Program-made: the position numbers and the translations under genes | Shown here: positions 33,341 to 42,435 of the stretch, in pieces | How the letters are laid out: every line of letters begins with the position of its first letter | Numbering within the stretch: position 1 is the stretch's first letter | The notes under the pieces: generated by a model | What the model was told of the DNA's origin: nothing | Database searches by the model: none | The model's input: only the letters and a program-made list of their open reading frames with translations | NCBI RefSeq assembly: GCF_003985145.1 | Contig: NZ_ML133524.1 | Coordinates: 248,001-312,000 of the forward strand | From: Rhizobium anhuiense | GTDB lineage: Bacteria > Pseudomonadota > Alphaproteobacteria > Rhizobiales > Rhizobiaceae | Direction of reading: 5' to 3' | Length of the DNA: 64,000 bases

Positions 33341-34585
33341 TCAGTTGATCTTCTTTTTCTTCGGCGGCACGACGGTCGCGCCACTGTCCGCCGGCTGCTC
33401 TTCCGGCTGGCCGTCGACTGCGATGTTCGGATCCGAACCCTTGTCGGCTTCGAGCTTGCGCCAGCGCTTGACGTTGGCGTTGTGCTCCTCGAGCGTGGCG
33501 GCAAAGACATGGCCGCCGGTGCCGTCGGCAACGAAATAGAGATCCTGCGTCTTCCAGGGATTGGCGACGGCTTCGAGCGCATCCTTGCCGGGATTGGCGA
33601 TCGGCGTCGGCGGCAGACCCTTGATGACATAGGTATTGTATGGCGTGTCCCGCTTCAGATCTGACTGGTAGATCGGCCGGTCGGCCGGTTTACCCTCGCC
33701 GCCGAAGAGACCGTAGATGATCGTCGGATCGGATTGCAGGCGCATGCCCTTGCCGAGCCGGTTCAGGAAAACGGAGGCGACATGCGCACGCTCGTCGGGA
33801 ACGCCGGTTTCCTTTTCGACGATCGAGGCGAGCGTCACGAACTCCTCCTTGGATCGCAGCGGCAGCGAGGAGTCGCGCTTGTCCCAGATCTGATCGACGA
33901 GCTTCTGCTGCGCAGCCGCCATCTGGTCGATGATTTCCGAGCGTTTGGTGCCGCGCGAGAATTTGTAGGTATCCGGACGCAGGCTGCCCTCGGTCGGCAG
34001 GGCGGCCGGCAAGTCGCCTTCCAGCACAGTATCCTGCAGCATGCGGTCAAACATCTGGCGGACCGTCAGGCCCTCCGGGAAGGAAACGGAATAGAGAATG
34101 GACTTGCCCGATTTCAGAAGCTCCATGATATCGCTCATGGAAGCCCTCGCCTTGATCTCGTATTCACCCGCTTTCAGGCTCTCACCGGCAGAAAGATGCG
34201 TTGCCGTGAGATAGCGGAAGATGCGGGCATCGCTGATGATCGCATTGCGCTCGAGGTTCGAGGCGATTTCGGCCAGACCAGCGCCGTTGCGGACGATGAA
34301 ATTGGTGTTGGTCTGCAGCGGACCGGGGTTTCGATAGGTCGATGTGGCATAGTAGAAGCCGATGACGGCGACGACGCAGACCAGAACCGCCATGGTCATG
34401 ATGAAGTTCAGGAAAAGAACCACCTGTCCGCGGGCTTTCTTGGACCGCTTCGGCGGCTCCGGAACGCGCTCCGGACGCAGGGCTTCGCTCGGCGACTTCG
34501 GGATGATCGGTCCCTTCTGTGCCTGCCGGTCGTTCTCGCCCTGCGGGGTATCGTTGCTCTGGTTCGTCGTATCGCTCACCGGCAA
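33341..34585 (-). CDS. mltG: Endolytic murein transglycosylase MltG
   Basis: MltG cuts nascent glycan strands in the periplasm and sets their length. The 414-residue protein has a long, Pro/Lys-rich cytoplasmic N-terminus, one membrane helix (about residues 54-77), a LysM-like region (NFIVRNGAGLAEIASNL) and the YceG domain. The catalytic Glu lies in LASIVEKETG, and LQSDPTIIYGL follows. A polar tail ends in KKKKIN. It sits 176 bp after fabF, linking fatty-acid and wall synthesis genes as in many proteobacteria. Confidence 0.94.
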   Translation of the reverse strand: MPVSDTTNQSNDTPQGENDRQAQKGPIIPKSPSEALRPERVPEPPKRSKKARGQVVLFLNFIMTMAVLVCVVAVIGFYYATSTYRNPGPLQTNTNFIVRNGAGLAEIASNLERNAIISDARIFRYLTATHLSAGESLKAGEYEIKARASMSDIMELLKSGKSILYSVSFPEGLTVRQMFDRMLQDTVLEGDLPAALPTEGSLRPDTYKFSRGTKRSEIIDQMAAAQQKLVDQIWDKRDSSLPLRSKEEFVTLASIVEKETGVPDERAHVASVFLNRLGKGMRLQSDPTIIYGLFGGEGKPADRPIYQSDLKRDTPYNTYVIKGLPPTPIANPGKDALEAVANPWKTQDLYFVADGTGGHVFAATLEEHNANVKRWRKLEADKGSDPNIAVDGQPEEQPADSGATVVPPKKKKIN

Positions 34586-34761
34586 TCCTCTAAAACTTGA
34601 CCCTCACTTCGCTATTTCGCGAAGCAATGCGGCAAAAGCAGGTTCTGCCGCCGTTCAACGGCGCCGCTGCCGGTCGTTATGCTCCCGCACGTCCCGCTAC
34701 GCAACGTAGGGAACGGCCGCCCTGCGGCGCAAGGGACACCCGTTACGCCGCGTAGAGGCCC

Positions 34762-36024
34762 TTATTGTGCGTAGCGGCGCAGCACGAGCGACGCGTTCGT
34801 GCCACCGAATCCGAACGAATTGGACAGCGCCACATTGATTTCTCGCTCGCGCGCCTTGTGCGGCACAAGATCGATCGCCGTCTCACGTTCGGGATTGTCG
34901 AGATTGAGCGTCGGCGGCGCGATATTGTCGCGGATGGCGAGCGTGGTGAAGATCGCCTCGATGGCGCCGGCAGCACCGAGAAGGTGCCCTGTCGCCGACT
35001 TGGTCGAGGACATCGAGATCTTCGACGCCGCATTGCCGACCAGCCGTTCGACGGCGCCGAGTTCGATCGTATCGGCCATGGTGGAAGTACCGTGGGCGTT
35101 GATGTAATCGATATCGGCCGGCGTCAGCCCGGCCCTCTTCAGCGCCATCGCCATGCAACGGCCGGCGCCCTCGCCGTCCTCGGACGGCGCGGTGATGTGA
35201 TAGGCATCGCCCGACAGGCCGTAGCCGACGACTTCGGCGTAGATCCTGGCGCCGCGCGCCTTGGCGTGTTCCAGTTCCTCGAGCACGACGATGCCGGCGC
35301 CCTCGCCCATGACGAAGCCGTCGCGGTCGCGGTCGTAGGGGCGCGAAGCCTTTTGCGGGTCGTCATTGTGCTGGGTCGACAGCGCCTTGCAGGCGGCGAA
35401 GCCGGCAAGCGAAATGCGGCTGACCGGGGATTCCGTGCCGCCGGCGACCATGACGTCGGCGTCACCCAGCGCGATCAGCCGAGCGGCATCGCCGATCGCA
35501 TGCGCGCCCGTCGAGCAGGCGGTGACGACCGAATGATTGGGGCCGCGCAGCTTGTGGCGGATCGAGACCTGGCCGGAGACGAGGTTGATCAGGCGGCCGG
35601 GAATGAAGAAGGGAGAAATGCGGCGCGGGCCCTTGTCGCGCAGGGTGTAACCCGCCTCGACGATGCCTTCGATGCCGCCGATGCCGGAGCCGATCAGCAC
35701 GCCGGTGGCGATCTGGTCCTCATCGGTCTCGGGGTGCCAGCCGGCATCGGCAAGCGCCATGTCGGCGGCGGCCATGCCGAAGATGATGAAGGGATCGACC
35801 TTGCGCTGTTCTTTCGGCTCCATCCACTGATCGACATTGAATGTGCCGTCGGTGCCGTCACCGACAGGGATACGGCAGGCGATCTTGGCGGGAAGGTCAT
35901 CGACTTCGAATTCGGTGACGAGGCGGGCGCCGTTCTGGCCGGCAAGCAGCCGGGACCACGTCACCTCTGTTCCGCATCCCAAGGGTGATACCATGCCGGT
36001 ACCGGTGATGACGACACGTCTCAT
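34762..36024 (-). CDS. fabF: Beta-ketoacyl-ACP synthase II
   Basis: FabF condenses malonyl-ACP with acyl-ACP during fatty-acid elongation. The 420-residue enzyme has the start VVITGTGMVSPLGCG, the nucleophile Cys in VVTACSTGAHAIG, and the two active-site histidines in NAHGTSTMADTIE and KSATGHLLGAAG. Length and motifs are normal. It is 93 bp downstream of acpP with an intrinsic terminator in between, so part of its expression must come from read-through or its own promoter, keeping ACP in excess. Confidence 0.96.
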   Translation of the reverse strand: MRRVVITGTGMVSPLGCGTEVTWSRLLAGQNGARLVTEFEVDDLPAKIACRIPVGDGTDGTFNVDQWMEPKEQRKVDPFIIFGMAAADMALADAGWHPETDEDQIATGVLIGSGIGGIEGIVEAGYTLRDKGPRRISPFFIPGRLINLVSGQVSIRHKLRGPNHSVVTACSTGAHAIGDAARLIALGDADVMVAGGTESPVSRISLAGFAACKALSTQHNDDPQKASRPYDRDRDGFVMGEGAGIVVLEELEHAKARGARIYAEVVGYGLSGDAYHITAPSEDGEGAGRCMAMALKRAGLTPADIDYINAHGTSTMADTIELGAVERLVGNAASKISMSSTKSATGHLLGAAGAIEAIFTTLAIRDNIAPPTLNLDNPERETAIDLVPHKAREREINVALSNSFGFGGTNASLVLRRYAQ

Positions 36025-36075
36025 CGCGTGCTTTCCCCCGTCTCTTATGTTCTATGGAGAAATATGCCGAAAAGA

Positions 36076-36102
36076 AAAGGGCGGACTCCAGGCCCGCCCT
36101 TT
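36076..36102 (-). terminator. Intrinsic terminator/attenuator between acpP and fabF
   Basis: The perfect 9-bp stem AAAGGGCGG/CCGCCCTTT with a 9-nt loop is followed on the minus strand by TCTTTT. It begins 15 bp after the acpP stop. It would let acpP be expressed far above fabF from the same promoter. Confidence 0.85.
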
Positions 36103-36117
36103 CTCAAATGCATAGGA

Positions 36118-36354
36118 TCAGGCCTGGGCCTTCTCAATAAACTTCACGGCATCGCCGACCGTCAGGATCGAGTCGGCAGCGTCGTCAGGAATTTCAACGC
36201 CGAATTCTTCTTCGAAAGCCATGACAAGTTCGACCGTGTCGAGCGAGTCAGCGCCCAGATCGTCGATAAAGCTGGCGCTCTCGACGACCTTGTCGGCATC
36301 GACGCCAAGATGATCAATAACAATTTTCTTTACGCGTTCTGCGATATCGCTCAT
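36118..36354 (-). CDS. acpP: Acyl carrier protein
   Basis: AcpP carries growing acyl chains on a phosphopantetheine arm during fatty-acid and lipid A synthesis. The 78-residue acidic protein has the attachment serine Ser37 in the [10 protein letters not shown] motif and the usual helices around it. It is one of the most abundant cell proteins, and the strong terminator behind it supports separate high-level expression. A 286-bp upstream gap after fabG gives space for its own promoter. Confidence 0.98.
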   Translation of the reverse strand: MSDIAERVKKIVIDHLGVDADKVVESASFIDDLGADSLDTVELVMAFEEEFGVEIPDDAADSILTVGDAVKFIEKAQA

Positions 36355-36549
36355 GTCGGTTTCCTCGACCTTATGTCCTGATCGGAATGCCGTTGCGGCA
36401 CCCTTACCCTGTTTCAGCCTGCGATGTTTTCAGACATCCTCGGCAAACTCGTTTACCCGGCTTCAGAGATGTCCCAGGCTTGCAAAAAGCCCGCCGGTCC
36501 GTCTGCTTTCTCGGGACGACTGTTCACAGTCATGGCCCGCTTAACATGC

Positions 36550-36579
36550 TTTATGTCTGCCGCAAAGCCACAAAATCAA
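36550..36579 (-). promoter_or_regulatory. Possible acpP promoter
   Basis: On the minus strand TTGATT (36579-36574) and CATAAA (36555-36550) are spaced by 18 bp in the 286-bp fabG-acpP gap, giving a leader of about 190 nt. This is the best match I found in that gap; it is only moderate. No other feature is seen between 36355 and 36640. Confidence 0.3.
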
Positions 36580-36640
36580 CGGTTCGTGATTGCTCAACAT
36601 GCTATTGGCGGAATTCTTCCCACGCCGACAGTTTGTCGTT

Positions 36641-37378
36641 TCAGATCATCGCCATGCCGCCGTTTACGTGCAGCGTCTGGCCCGTCATGTAAGCAGCCTC
36701 GGAGGAGGCGAGATAAGCGACCGCCGAAGCGACCTCGCCGCCCGTACCCATGCGTTTCATCGGGATCGCTCCCATGATCGCTTCCTTCTGCTTGTCGTTC
36801 AGCTTGCCGGTCATGGCGCTCTCGATAAAACCGGGCGCCACGCAGTTGACCGTCACGTTGCGGGTGGCAATTTCCTGCGCCAGCGACTTGGTGAAGCCGA
36901 TCATGCCAGCCTTGGAGGCGCAGTAATTGGCCTGGCCCGGATTGCCGGTGACGCCGACGACCGATGTGATGTTGATGATGCGGCCATAGCGGCGACGCAT
37001 CATCGGATGTGTCAATTCGCGCGTCAGGCGGAAGGTCGACGTCAGGTTGACTTCGAGCACGCTGTCCCAGTCCTCGTCGCTCATGCGCACGAACAAGCCG
37101 TCGCGGGTGATGCCGGCATTGTTGACGAGAATGTCGACGCCTTCGAGGTCGGCCTCGGCCTTCTGGCCGAGCGCCTTGACCTCATCGCGGTCGGAGAGGT
37201 TGGCCGGGAAAATCTTGACGCGCTCGCCGAGTTCGGCGGCCAGCGCTTCCAGCTTCTCGACGCGGGTGCCGTGGAGGCCGACGATAGCGCCCTGCTTATG
37301 AAGAAGGCGGGCGATTTCCTCGCCGATACCGCCTGATGCGCCGGTGACGAGAGCCTTGCGGCCGGAAAGATCGAACAT
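36641..37378 (-). CDS. fabG: 3-oxoacyl-ACP reductase
   Basis: FabG reduces 3-ketoacyl-ACP with NADPH in each elongation round. The 245-residue short-chain dehydrogenase has the cofactor loop TGASGGIGEEIA (residues 12-23), NNAGITRDGLFVRM, and the catalytic triad with NITSVVG and NYCASKAG. The start at 37378 (MFDLSGRK) has an AAGGA site; a frame with ten more codons is less likely. It is 30 bp downstream of fabD. Confidence 0.96.
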   Translation of the reverse strand: MFDLSGRKALVTGASGGIGEEIARLLHKQGAIVGLHGTRVEKLEALAAELGERVKIFPANLSDRDEVKALGQKAEADLEGVDILVNNAGITRDGLFVRMSDEDWDSVLEVNLTSTFRLTRELTHPMMRRRYGRIINITSVVGVTGNPGQANYCASKAGMIGFTKSLAQEIATRNVTVNCVAPGFIESAMTGKLNDKQKEAIMGAIPMKRMGTGGEVASAVAYLASSEAAYMTGQTLHVNGGMAMI

Positions 37379-37408
37379 GGAAACGTTCCTTATATCTGGA
37401 GATACCAA

Positions 37409-38353
37409 TCAGGCCATGAGGGCGGCGACGGCCGCGTCGATATCCGCCGGACCGTTGACGGAGATGCCGTTGATCGTCTTGTCGATGCGACGGGCAAGGC
37501 CGGTCAGCACCTTGCCGGAACCGAGTTCATAAAGCGTCGTGACGCCATTTCCGGCGAACCATTCCACCGTCTCGCGCCAGCGGACCTGGCCGGTGACCTG
37601 CTCGACCAGGAGGCCGGCGATCTCGTCGGCCCCGGTCACGGGGGCGGCACGCACATTGGCAATGAGGGGCACGACCGGATCGGATTTCGAAACCCTTGCC
37701 AGTGCTTCGCGCATGGCGTCGGCGGCCGGCGCCATCAGCGTCGAATGGAAGGGAGCGGAGACCGGCAGCAGAATGGCGCGCTTGGCGCCCTTGTCGGTCG
37801 CAAGGCCGGCGGCCTTTTCGACGGCGGCCTTCTCACCAGAGATGACGATCTGGCCGCCGCCATTGTCGTTGGCGATCTGGCAGGCGCCGACGGCAGCCGC
37901 TGCCTCGCAGACGGCAACGACGTCGGCGTGTTCGAGGCCGATGATCGCGGCCATGGCGCCGACGCCGACGGGGACGGCCGCCTGCATGGCATTGCCGCGG
38001 ATGCGCAAAAGCCGCGCAGTATCGGCGAGCGAGAAGGTGCCGGCGGCGCAAAGTGCCGAATATTCGCCGAGCGAGTGGCCGGCGACATAGGCGACCTTGG
38101 ACTTCAGATCCAGCCCCTTGGCTTCAAGAACGCGGACGACGGCGATCGAGACGGCCATCAGCGCCGGCTGGGCGTTCGCCGTCAAGGTCAACGTATCCTC
38201 GGGACCATTGAACATGACGTCCGAAAGCTTTTCACCGAGTGCCTCGTCGACCTCGTCGAAGACGGCGCGGGCTTCGGCAAAATTCTCGGCGAGATCCTTG
38301 CCCATGCCGACGGCCTGACTGCCCTGGCCGGGAAAAGTGAAAGCGATGGTCAT
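37409..38353 (-). CDS. fabD: Malonyl-CoA:ACP transacylase
   Basis: FabD moves malonyl groups from CoA to ACP, supplying the extender unit. The 314-residue protein starts MTIAFTFPGQGSQAVGMG, has the nucleophile Ser94 in AGHSLGEYSA, a conserved Arg segment (RLLRIRGNAMQ) and the catalytic His in APFHSTLM. Length is normal for the family. The start at 38353 is 9 nt from AGGGA; a second ATG two codons upstream and a much longer frame exist but fit less well. It is the first gene of the minus-strand fatty-acid run. Confidence 0.95.
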   Translation of the reverse strand: MTIAFTFPGQGSQAVGMGKDLAENFAEARAVFDEVDEALGEKLSDVMFNGPEDTLTLTANAQPALMAVSIAVVRVLEAKGLDLKSKVAYVAGHSLGEYSALCAAGTFSLADTARLLRIRGNAMQAAVPVGVGAMAAIIGLEHADVVAVCEAAAAVGACQIANDNGGGQIVISGEKAAVEKAAGLATDKGAKRAILLPVSAPFHSTLMAPAADAMREALARVSKSDPVVPLIANVRAAPVTGADEIAGLLVEQVTGQVRWRETVEWFAGNGVTTLYELGSGKVLTGLARRIDKTINGISVNGPADIDAAVAALMA

Positions 38354-38554
38354 TTTCATGTCCCTGATTGCGCCCCTTGAGGCTGTTTTGCCTCCAATTG
38401 ACATTCTTTCCGGCAGAGTCAAGTGGCGGCCCCTTCTGCGCAAAGCCTCTCGCACGCGCGCAAAAGCCCGGTTTTTGCTCTTGCGCTCCGCCAAATCCAG
38501 CCTAGATTTGCGCGGACCCTCCCAAGGCTTTCACCTCTCTTCCAAGGTTTTTCC

Positions 38555-39598
38555 ATGAAGTACAATTCACTAGGCCGCACCGAGATTTCCGTTTCAGAGA
38601 TCTGCCTTGGCACGATGACCTGGGGTTCGCAGAACAGCGAAGCCGACGCGCATGCGCAGATGGACTACGCCGTCGAAAAAGGCGTCAATTTCTTCGACAC
38701 GGCCGAGCTTTATCCGACCACGCCGGTTTCGGCCGAAACGCAGGGCTGGACCGAAGACTATATCGGCAGCTGGTTCGAAAAGACCGGCAAGCGCGGGGAT
38801 ATCGTGCTCGCCACCAAGGTTGCAGGCCGCGGCCGCGACTATATTCGCGGCGGCCAAGGCGCCGATGCAAAGAATATCCGACTGGCGCTCGAGGCCAGCC
38901 TGGCGCGGCTGAAGACCGATTACGTCGATCTCTACCAGGTCCACTGGCCGAACCGCGGCCATTTCCATTTCCGCCAGAACTGGAGCTACAATCCCTTCAA
39001 CCAGGATCGCGACAAGGCCGTCGCCAACATGCTCGACATCCTGGAAACGCTCGGCGCGCTGGTGCAGGAAGGCAAGATCCGCGCGATCGGCCTTTCCAAC
39101 GAAACCACCTGGGGCATACAGAAATATCTGACGCTTTCCGAACAGAAGAGCTTGCCGCGCGTTGCCAGCGTCCAGAACGAATATAACCTGCTCTACCGTC
39201 ATTTCGATCTCGACCTCGCCGAACTCTCGCATCACGAGGATGTCGGGCTGCTCGCCTATTCGCCGCTTGCCGGCGGCATCCTGTCCGGCAAATATGTAGA
39301 TGGCGGCAGGCCGAAGGGTTCGCGCGGTTCGATCAACCCCGATATCGGCGGTCGCCTGCAGCCGTTGCAGGAACCGGCGACCAAAGCCTACCTGCAGATC
39401 GCCGCAACCTTCGGCCTCGACCCGGCGGCCATGGCGCTCGCCTTCTGCCGATCAAGGCCGTTCATGGCCTCGGTCATCATCGGCGCAACCTCGATGGAGC
39501 AGCTGAAAGTCGATATCGGCGCAGCCGAGCTGACGCTCTCTCACGAAGTCCTGGCGGAGATCGCCAAGGTGCACCGCCAGTATCCGCTGACGCTTTGA
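38555..39598 (+). CDS. Aldo/keto reductase (Tas-like)
   Basis: The 347-residue NADPH-dependent oxidoreductase has the aldo/keto reductase barrel. FFDTAELYP carries the catalytic Asp and Tyr, VLATKVAG the Lys, and DLYQVHWPNR the His. The cofactor pocket reads LAYSPLAGGILSGKY and VIIGATSMEQL. An insertion around GHFHFRQNWSYNPFNQ is typical of the Tas subgroup. Start 38555 is preceded by AAGG and gives the standard MKYNSLGRTEISVSEICLG start; the longer frame from 38423 is not needed. Substrate unknown. It is divergent from fabD. Confidence 0.93.
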   Translation: MKYNSLGRTEISVSEICLGTMTWGSQNSEADAHAQMDYAVEKGVNFFDTAELYPTTPVSAETQGWTEDYIGSWFEKTGKRGDIVLATKVAGRGRDYIRGGQGADAKNIRLALEASLARLKTDYVDLYQVHWPNRGHFHFRQNWSYNPFNQDRDKAVANMLDILETLGALVQEGKIRAIGLSNETTWGIQKYLTLSEQKSLPRVASVQNEYNLLYRHFDLDLAELSHHEDVGLLAYSPLAGGILSGKYVDGGRPKGSRGSINPDIGGRLQPLQEPATKAYLQIAATFGLDPAAMALAFCRSRPFMASVIIGATSMEQLKVDIGAAELTLSHEVLAEIAKVHRQYPLTL

Positions 39599-39617
39599 TC
39601 ATCTTGCCGTAAGGCCC

Positions 39618-39646
39618 CCCGACGCCGACCATCGGTTTGCGTCGGG
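39618..39646 (+). terminator. Hairpin after the aldo/keto reductase gene
   Basis: The stem CCCGACGC/GCGTCGGG with a 13-nt loop begins 20 bp after the stop codon at 39598. No T-run follows, so it is a weak intrinsic terminator at best. Confidence 0.45.
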
Positions 39647-39657
39647 TCCGATTGCAC

Positions 39658-39685
39658 TTGCCTTTGCCCAAAAAATCCGTATAAG
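39658..39685 (+). promoter_or_regulatory. Probable rpsF operon promoter
   Basis: TTGCCT (39658-39663) and TATAAG (39680-39685) with 16-bp spacing form a good vegetative promoter. Transcription would start near 39692, giving a leader of about 214 nt before rpsF. Confidence 0.5.
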
Positions 39686-39691
39686 CCGCCC

Positions 39692-39905
39692 TGTTCGTTA
39701 ACCCGGTCTTCTGGCTGGTGGCTGAACGGAGGGCCGGTTTCCTTTTGGAAATCGTTCGGAACGGAAGCGTTCCAGCCTCCCGTGTCTCCGCTCTCGACCG
39801 TCTCGGAAAACGCTTTCTTGCCTGGGCCCGCCCAATCAGGAGCAGTCGTTGAGGCTTAGCCGCCGAATATCGGGTTGAACCAAACGCAAGAAAGGCAAAG
39901 CTGTC
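39692..39905 (+). other. Long 5' leader of rpsF, possible S6:S18 autoregulatory RNA
   Basis: The leader can form several hairpins, such as GGAACG/CGTTCC with a GAAG loop (39758-39773) and CCGA/TCGG around ATA (39863-39873) just before the ribosome binding site. In many bacteria the S6:S18 complex binds a CCG-containing bulged hairpin in the rpsF leader and represses its own operon. Whether this leader contains that exact motif was not modelled. No gene is seen in 39599-39905. Confidence 0.4.
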
Positions 39906-40373
39906 ATGGCTCTTTATGAACATGTATTCCTTGCCCGGCAGGATATTTCCGCTCAGCAGGTCGATGCCCTCGTAGAACAGTACAAGGGCGTGATCGAAGC
40001 AAACGGCGGTAAAGTCGGGCGTATCGAGAACTGGGGCCTCAAGTCCCTCACCTACCGCATCAAGAAGAACCGCAAGGCGCACTACGCCCTGATGGACATC
40101 GATGCACCGGCTGCTGCCGTCCAGGAAATGGAACGTCAGATGCGCATCAGCGAAGACGTTCTTCGCTACATGACGATCGCCGTCGAGAAGCATGAAGAAG
40201 GTCCGTCTGCCATGATGCAGAAGCGCGACCGTGACGACCGTCCGCGTGAAGGCGGCCGTGGCCCGCGTGAAGGCGGCTTCGGTGATCGCGACCGTGGCCC
40301 GCGTCCGCCGCGTGAAGGTGGCTTCGGCGACCGTGACGACCGTCCGCGCCGTCCGCGCGAAGACCGTGTATAA
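39906..40373 (+). CDS. rpsF: 30S ribosomal protein S6
   Basis: S6 binds the central domain of 16S rRNA together with S18. The first ~95 residues are a normal S6 ([37 protein letters not shown]). The remaining ~55 residues form an unusual low-complexity tail rich in Arg, Asp, Gly and Pro, with repeated [10 protein letters not shown] units; E. coli S6 instead ends with glutamates added by RimK. The protein is 155 residues. It heads the rpsF-rpsR-DUF2232-rplI run. Confidence 0.97.
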   Translation: MALYEHVFLARQDISAQQVDALVEQYKGVIEANGGKVGRIENWGLKSLTYRIKKNRKAHYALMDIDAPAAAVQEMERQMRISEDVLRYMTIAVEKHEEGPSAMMQKRDRDDRPREGGRGPREGGFGDRDRGPRPPREGGFGDRDDRPRRPREDRV

Positions 40374-40387
40374 GGGAGATCCGAGAT

Positions 40388-40636
40388 ATGTCTGAAACTT
40401 CCTCCGCTCCGGTCCGCCGCCCGTTCCATCGCCGCCGCAAGACCTGCCCGTTCTCCGGCGCCAACGCGCCGCGGATCGACTACAAGGACGTACGCCTGCT
40501 GCAGCGCTACATTTCCGAGCGCGGCAAGATCGTTCCGTCCCGCATCACGGCCGTTTCCCAGAAGAAGCAGCGCGAACTGGCCCAGGCGATCAAGCGCGCC
40601 CGTTTCCTCGGCCTGCTGCCCTACGTCGTCGCCTGA
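40388..40636 (+). CDS. rpsR: 30S ribosomal protein S18
   Basis: S18 forms a dimer with S6 on the platform of the small subunit. The 82-residue basic protein has the family core: RRKTCPFSG at residues ~17-25, [19 protein letters not shown] and [19 protein letters not shown]. It begins 14 bp after rpsF, so the partners are co-expressed. An intrinsic terminator lies 24 bp after its stop. Confidence 0.98.
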   Translation: MSETSSAPVRRPFHRRRKTCPFSGANAPRIDYKDVRLLQRYISERGKIVPSRITAVSQKKQRELAQAIKRARFLGLLPYVVA

Positions 40637-40659
40637 TCGGCCGACACCAATACCATTGA

Positions 40660-40681
40660 GGGAAGGCATTCGTGCCTTCCC
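40660..40681 (+). terminator. Intrinsic terminator after rpsR
   Basis: A perfect 9-bp stem, GGGAAGGCA/TGCCTTCCC, with a TTCG tetraloop is followed by the pyrimidine tract TTCTCCCTTT. It separates the small-subunit genes from the DUF2232 gene and rplI. Confidence 0.75.
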
Positions 40682-40792
40682 TTCTCCCTTTCGCGATGGG
40701 CGCGGATCGGAACTCTTAAAACCCATGTTGAGACGTTTCTGAATTCGATTCAGCAACATCCTCTAACTGCTTGATGAAGCAGGACAGCGACC

Positions 40793-41779
40793 TTGAAACG
40801 ACTAAACATTAGAACGCTGCTGATCGGCGCACTCGCCGGATTGACCGCCGCCCTGCTGGTGCTGGGCGCGAGCATGCAGCCGTCGTTTTTCAGCGCGCTT
40901 CTCTACACGGCTTCAGCGCTGCCGATTCTGATCGTCGGGCTCGGATGGGGCAATGCCGCGGCGATCTCGGCCGTCACCACCGCTGCCGCACTCGGCGCGA
41001 TCTTGATCTCGCCTTCCTTCGCGCTGATCATGACGCTGGTGACGCTTCTGCCGGCCGGCTGGCTGAGCCATCTCGCCAATCTCGCGCGTCCCGCCTCCGA
41101 ACTCGGTGGCCCCGACCACCTGCTTGCCTGGTATCCGCTCTCCGATATCCTGCTGCATCTCTGCGGCCTGGTGACGCTTGCGGTCATCGTCATCGGCGTG
41201 ATCATCGGCTACGGGCCTGAGATCACCGATCCGATCGTCGACCTGCTGATCACCTCGCTCAAACAGCAGCAACCGGAATTCATGCCCGATCCGGCCGCGA
41301 CCGCGCAGACCAAATCGCTGATCCTGCTGATGCTGCCGGCTTTGCAGGGCGGCATGTGGGTCTCCATGCTGTTTGCCGCCTATTATTTTGCGGTGCGCAT
41401 CGTCTCAGCCTCCGGCCGCGGCCTTCGCCCGCGCGAGGACATTCCCTCGTCGCTGCGCATGAACCGCAACTCGATCTTCATCTTCCTGGCCGGGCTTGCC
41501 GCCTGCTTCTTCGGCGGCGTTCCGGCGCTGGTCGGCGCGACCGTGATCGGCACCTTCGGCGCCGGTTTCATGCTCTCCGGTTTCGCCTCGCTGCATTTCC
41601 GCACGCGCGGCAAGGACTGGCGCATGCCGGCCCTCATCCTTAGCTACCTGGCTTCGATGCTCATGCTGCTGCCAGCTCTCCTCATCCTCGTCCTTGGTCT
41701 CAGCGATACGCGCAAGGCGATCGCGCTGACCCCGACGAAAGATGCTGATGCCCCCAAACAACCCGATACGAAAATCTGA
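40793..41779 (+). CDS. DUF2232 family membrane protein
   Basis: This 328-residue integral membrane protein has about eight hydrophobic segments and no charged domain of size. The family (DUF2232, YybS-like) has no assigned reaction. In alphaproteobacteria it sits, as here, between rpsR and rplI. The likely start is TTG 40793 (with AGGA upstream), giving [17 protein letters not shown]. It ends 22 bp before rplI, so the two are probably co-transcribed. A role in envelope or ribosome-linked membrane function is only guesswork. Confidence 0.8.
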   Translation: MKRLNIRTLLIGALAGLTAALLVLGASMQPSFFSALLYTASALPILIVGLGWGNAAAISAVTTAAALGAILISPSFALIMTLVTLLPAGWLSHLANLARPASELGGPDHLLAWYPLSDILLHLCGLVTLAVIVIGVIIGYGPEITDPIVDLLITSLKQQQPEFMPDPAATAQTKSLILLMLPALQGGMWVSMLFAAYYFAVRIVSASGRGLRPREDIPSSLRMNRNSIFIFLAGLAACFFGGVPALVGATVIGTFGAGFMLSGFASLHFRTRGKDWRMPALILSYLASMLMLLPALLILVLGLSDTRKAIALTPTKDADAPKQPDTKI

Positions 41780-41801
41780 GACACAAGAAAGGAAAAAGAA
41801 A

Positions 41802-42380
41802 ATGGAAGTCATTCTTCTTGAACGCATCTCCAAGCTCGGCCAGATGGGCGAAACCGTCAAGGTTCGCGACGGCTTTGCCCGTAACTACCTGCTGCCGCTC
41901 GGCAAGGCGCTGCGCGCCAACGCCGCCAACAAGACCCGCTTCGAAGCCGAGCGTGCGACGCTCGAAGCCCGCAACCTCGAGCGCAAGTCGGAAGCCCAGA
42001 AGGTCGCCGACGTTCTCGACGGCAAGTCCTTCATCGTCGTGCGTTCCGCCGGCGAAACCGGCCAGCTCTACGGTTCGGTCGCCGCCCGTGACGTCGTCGA
42101 GATCCTCGCCGCCGAAGGCTTCAACATCGGCCGCAACCAGGTTCACCTCAACACGCCGATCAAGTCGATCGGCCTGCACAAGGTTGAGCTGCAGCTGCAT
42201 GCCGAAGTCGAAATCCACGTCGAGCTCAACGTTGCCCGTTCTGCCGAAGAGGCAGAGCGCCAGGCCAAGGGTGAAGAGCTCACCTCGGTCGACGCGATCT
42301 ACGGTGTCGACGAAGACGCATTGCGTCCGGAAGACTTCTTCGATCCGGAAGCCGACGGCGTCGACGAAGACGAAGCATAA
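41802..42380 (+). CDS. rplI: 50S ribosomal protein L9
   Basis: L9 is an elongated protein at the base of the L1 stalk that helps to keep the reading frame. The 192-residue protein begins with the conserved [19 protein letters not shown] and [16 protein letters not shown], has the long connecting helix (about residues 45-75) and the C-terminal RNA-binding domain. An acidic tail beyond the normal ~150 residues ends in [12 protein letters not shown] strong AAAGGA site precedes it, and a strong terminator follows. Confidence 0.97.
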   Translation: MEVILLERISKLGQMGETVKVRDGFARNYLLPLGKALRANAANKTRFEAERATLEARNLERKSEAQKVADVLDGKSFIVVRSAGETGQLYGSVAARDVVEILAAEGFNIGRNQVHLNTPIKSIGLHKVELQLHAEVEIHVELNVARSAEEAERQAKGEELTSVDAIYGVDEDALRPEDFFDPEADGVDEDEA

Positions 42381-42407
42381 TTTTCGTCGGAGCGATCCAC
42401 GAGAGAG

Positions 42408-42435
42408 AAAGCCCGGCCATCGCGCCGGGCTTTTT
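42408..42435 (+). terminator. Intrinsic terminator of rplI
   Basis: The stem GCCCGGC/GCCGGGC with a 6-nt loop is preceded by AAA and followed by TTTTT. It is the clearest rho-independent terminator in the window. Confidence 0.92.

Noticed and set aside
40258..40345. Repeated sequence in rpsF considered as a tandem-repeat or CRISPR-like array
   Set aside because: The repeats are in frame, lie inside the S6 tail and have no regular spacers, so they are protein repeats.
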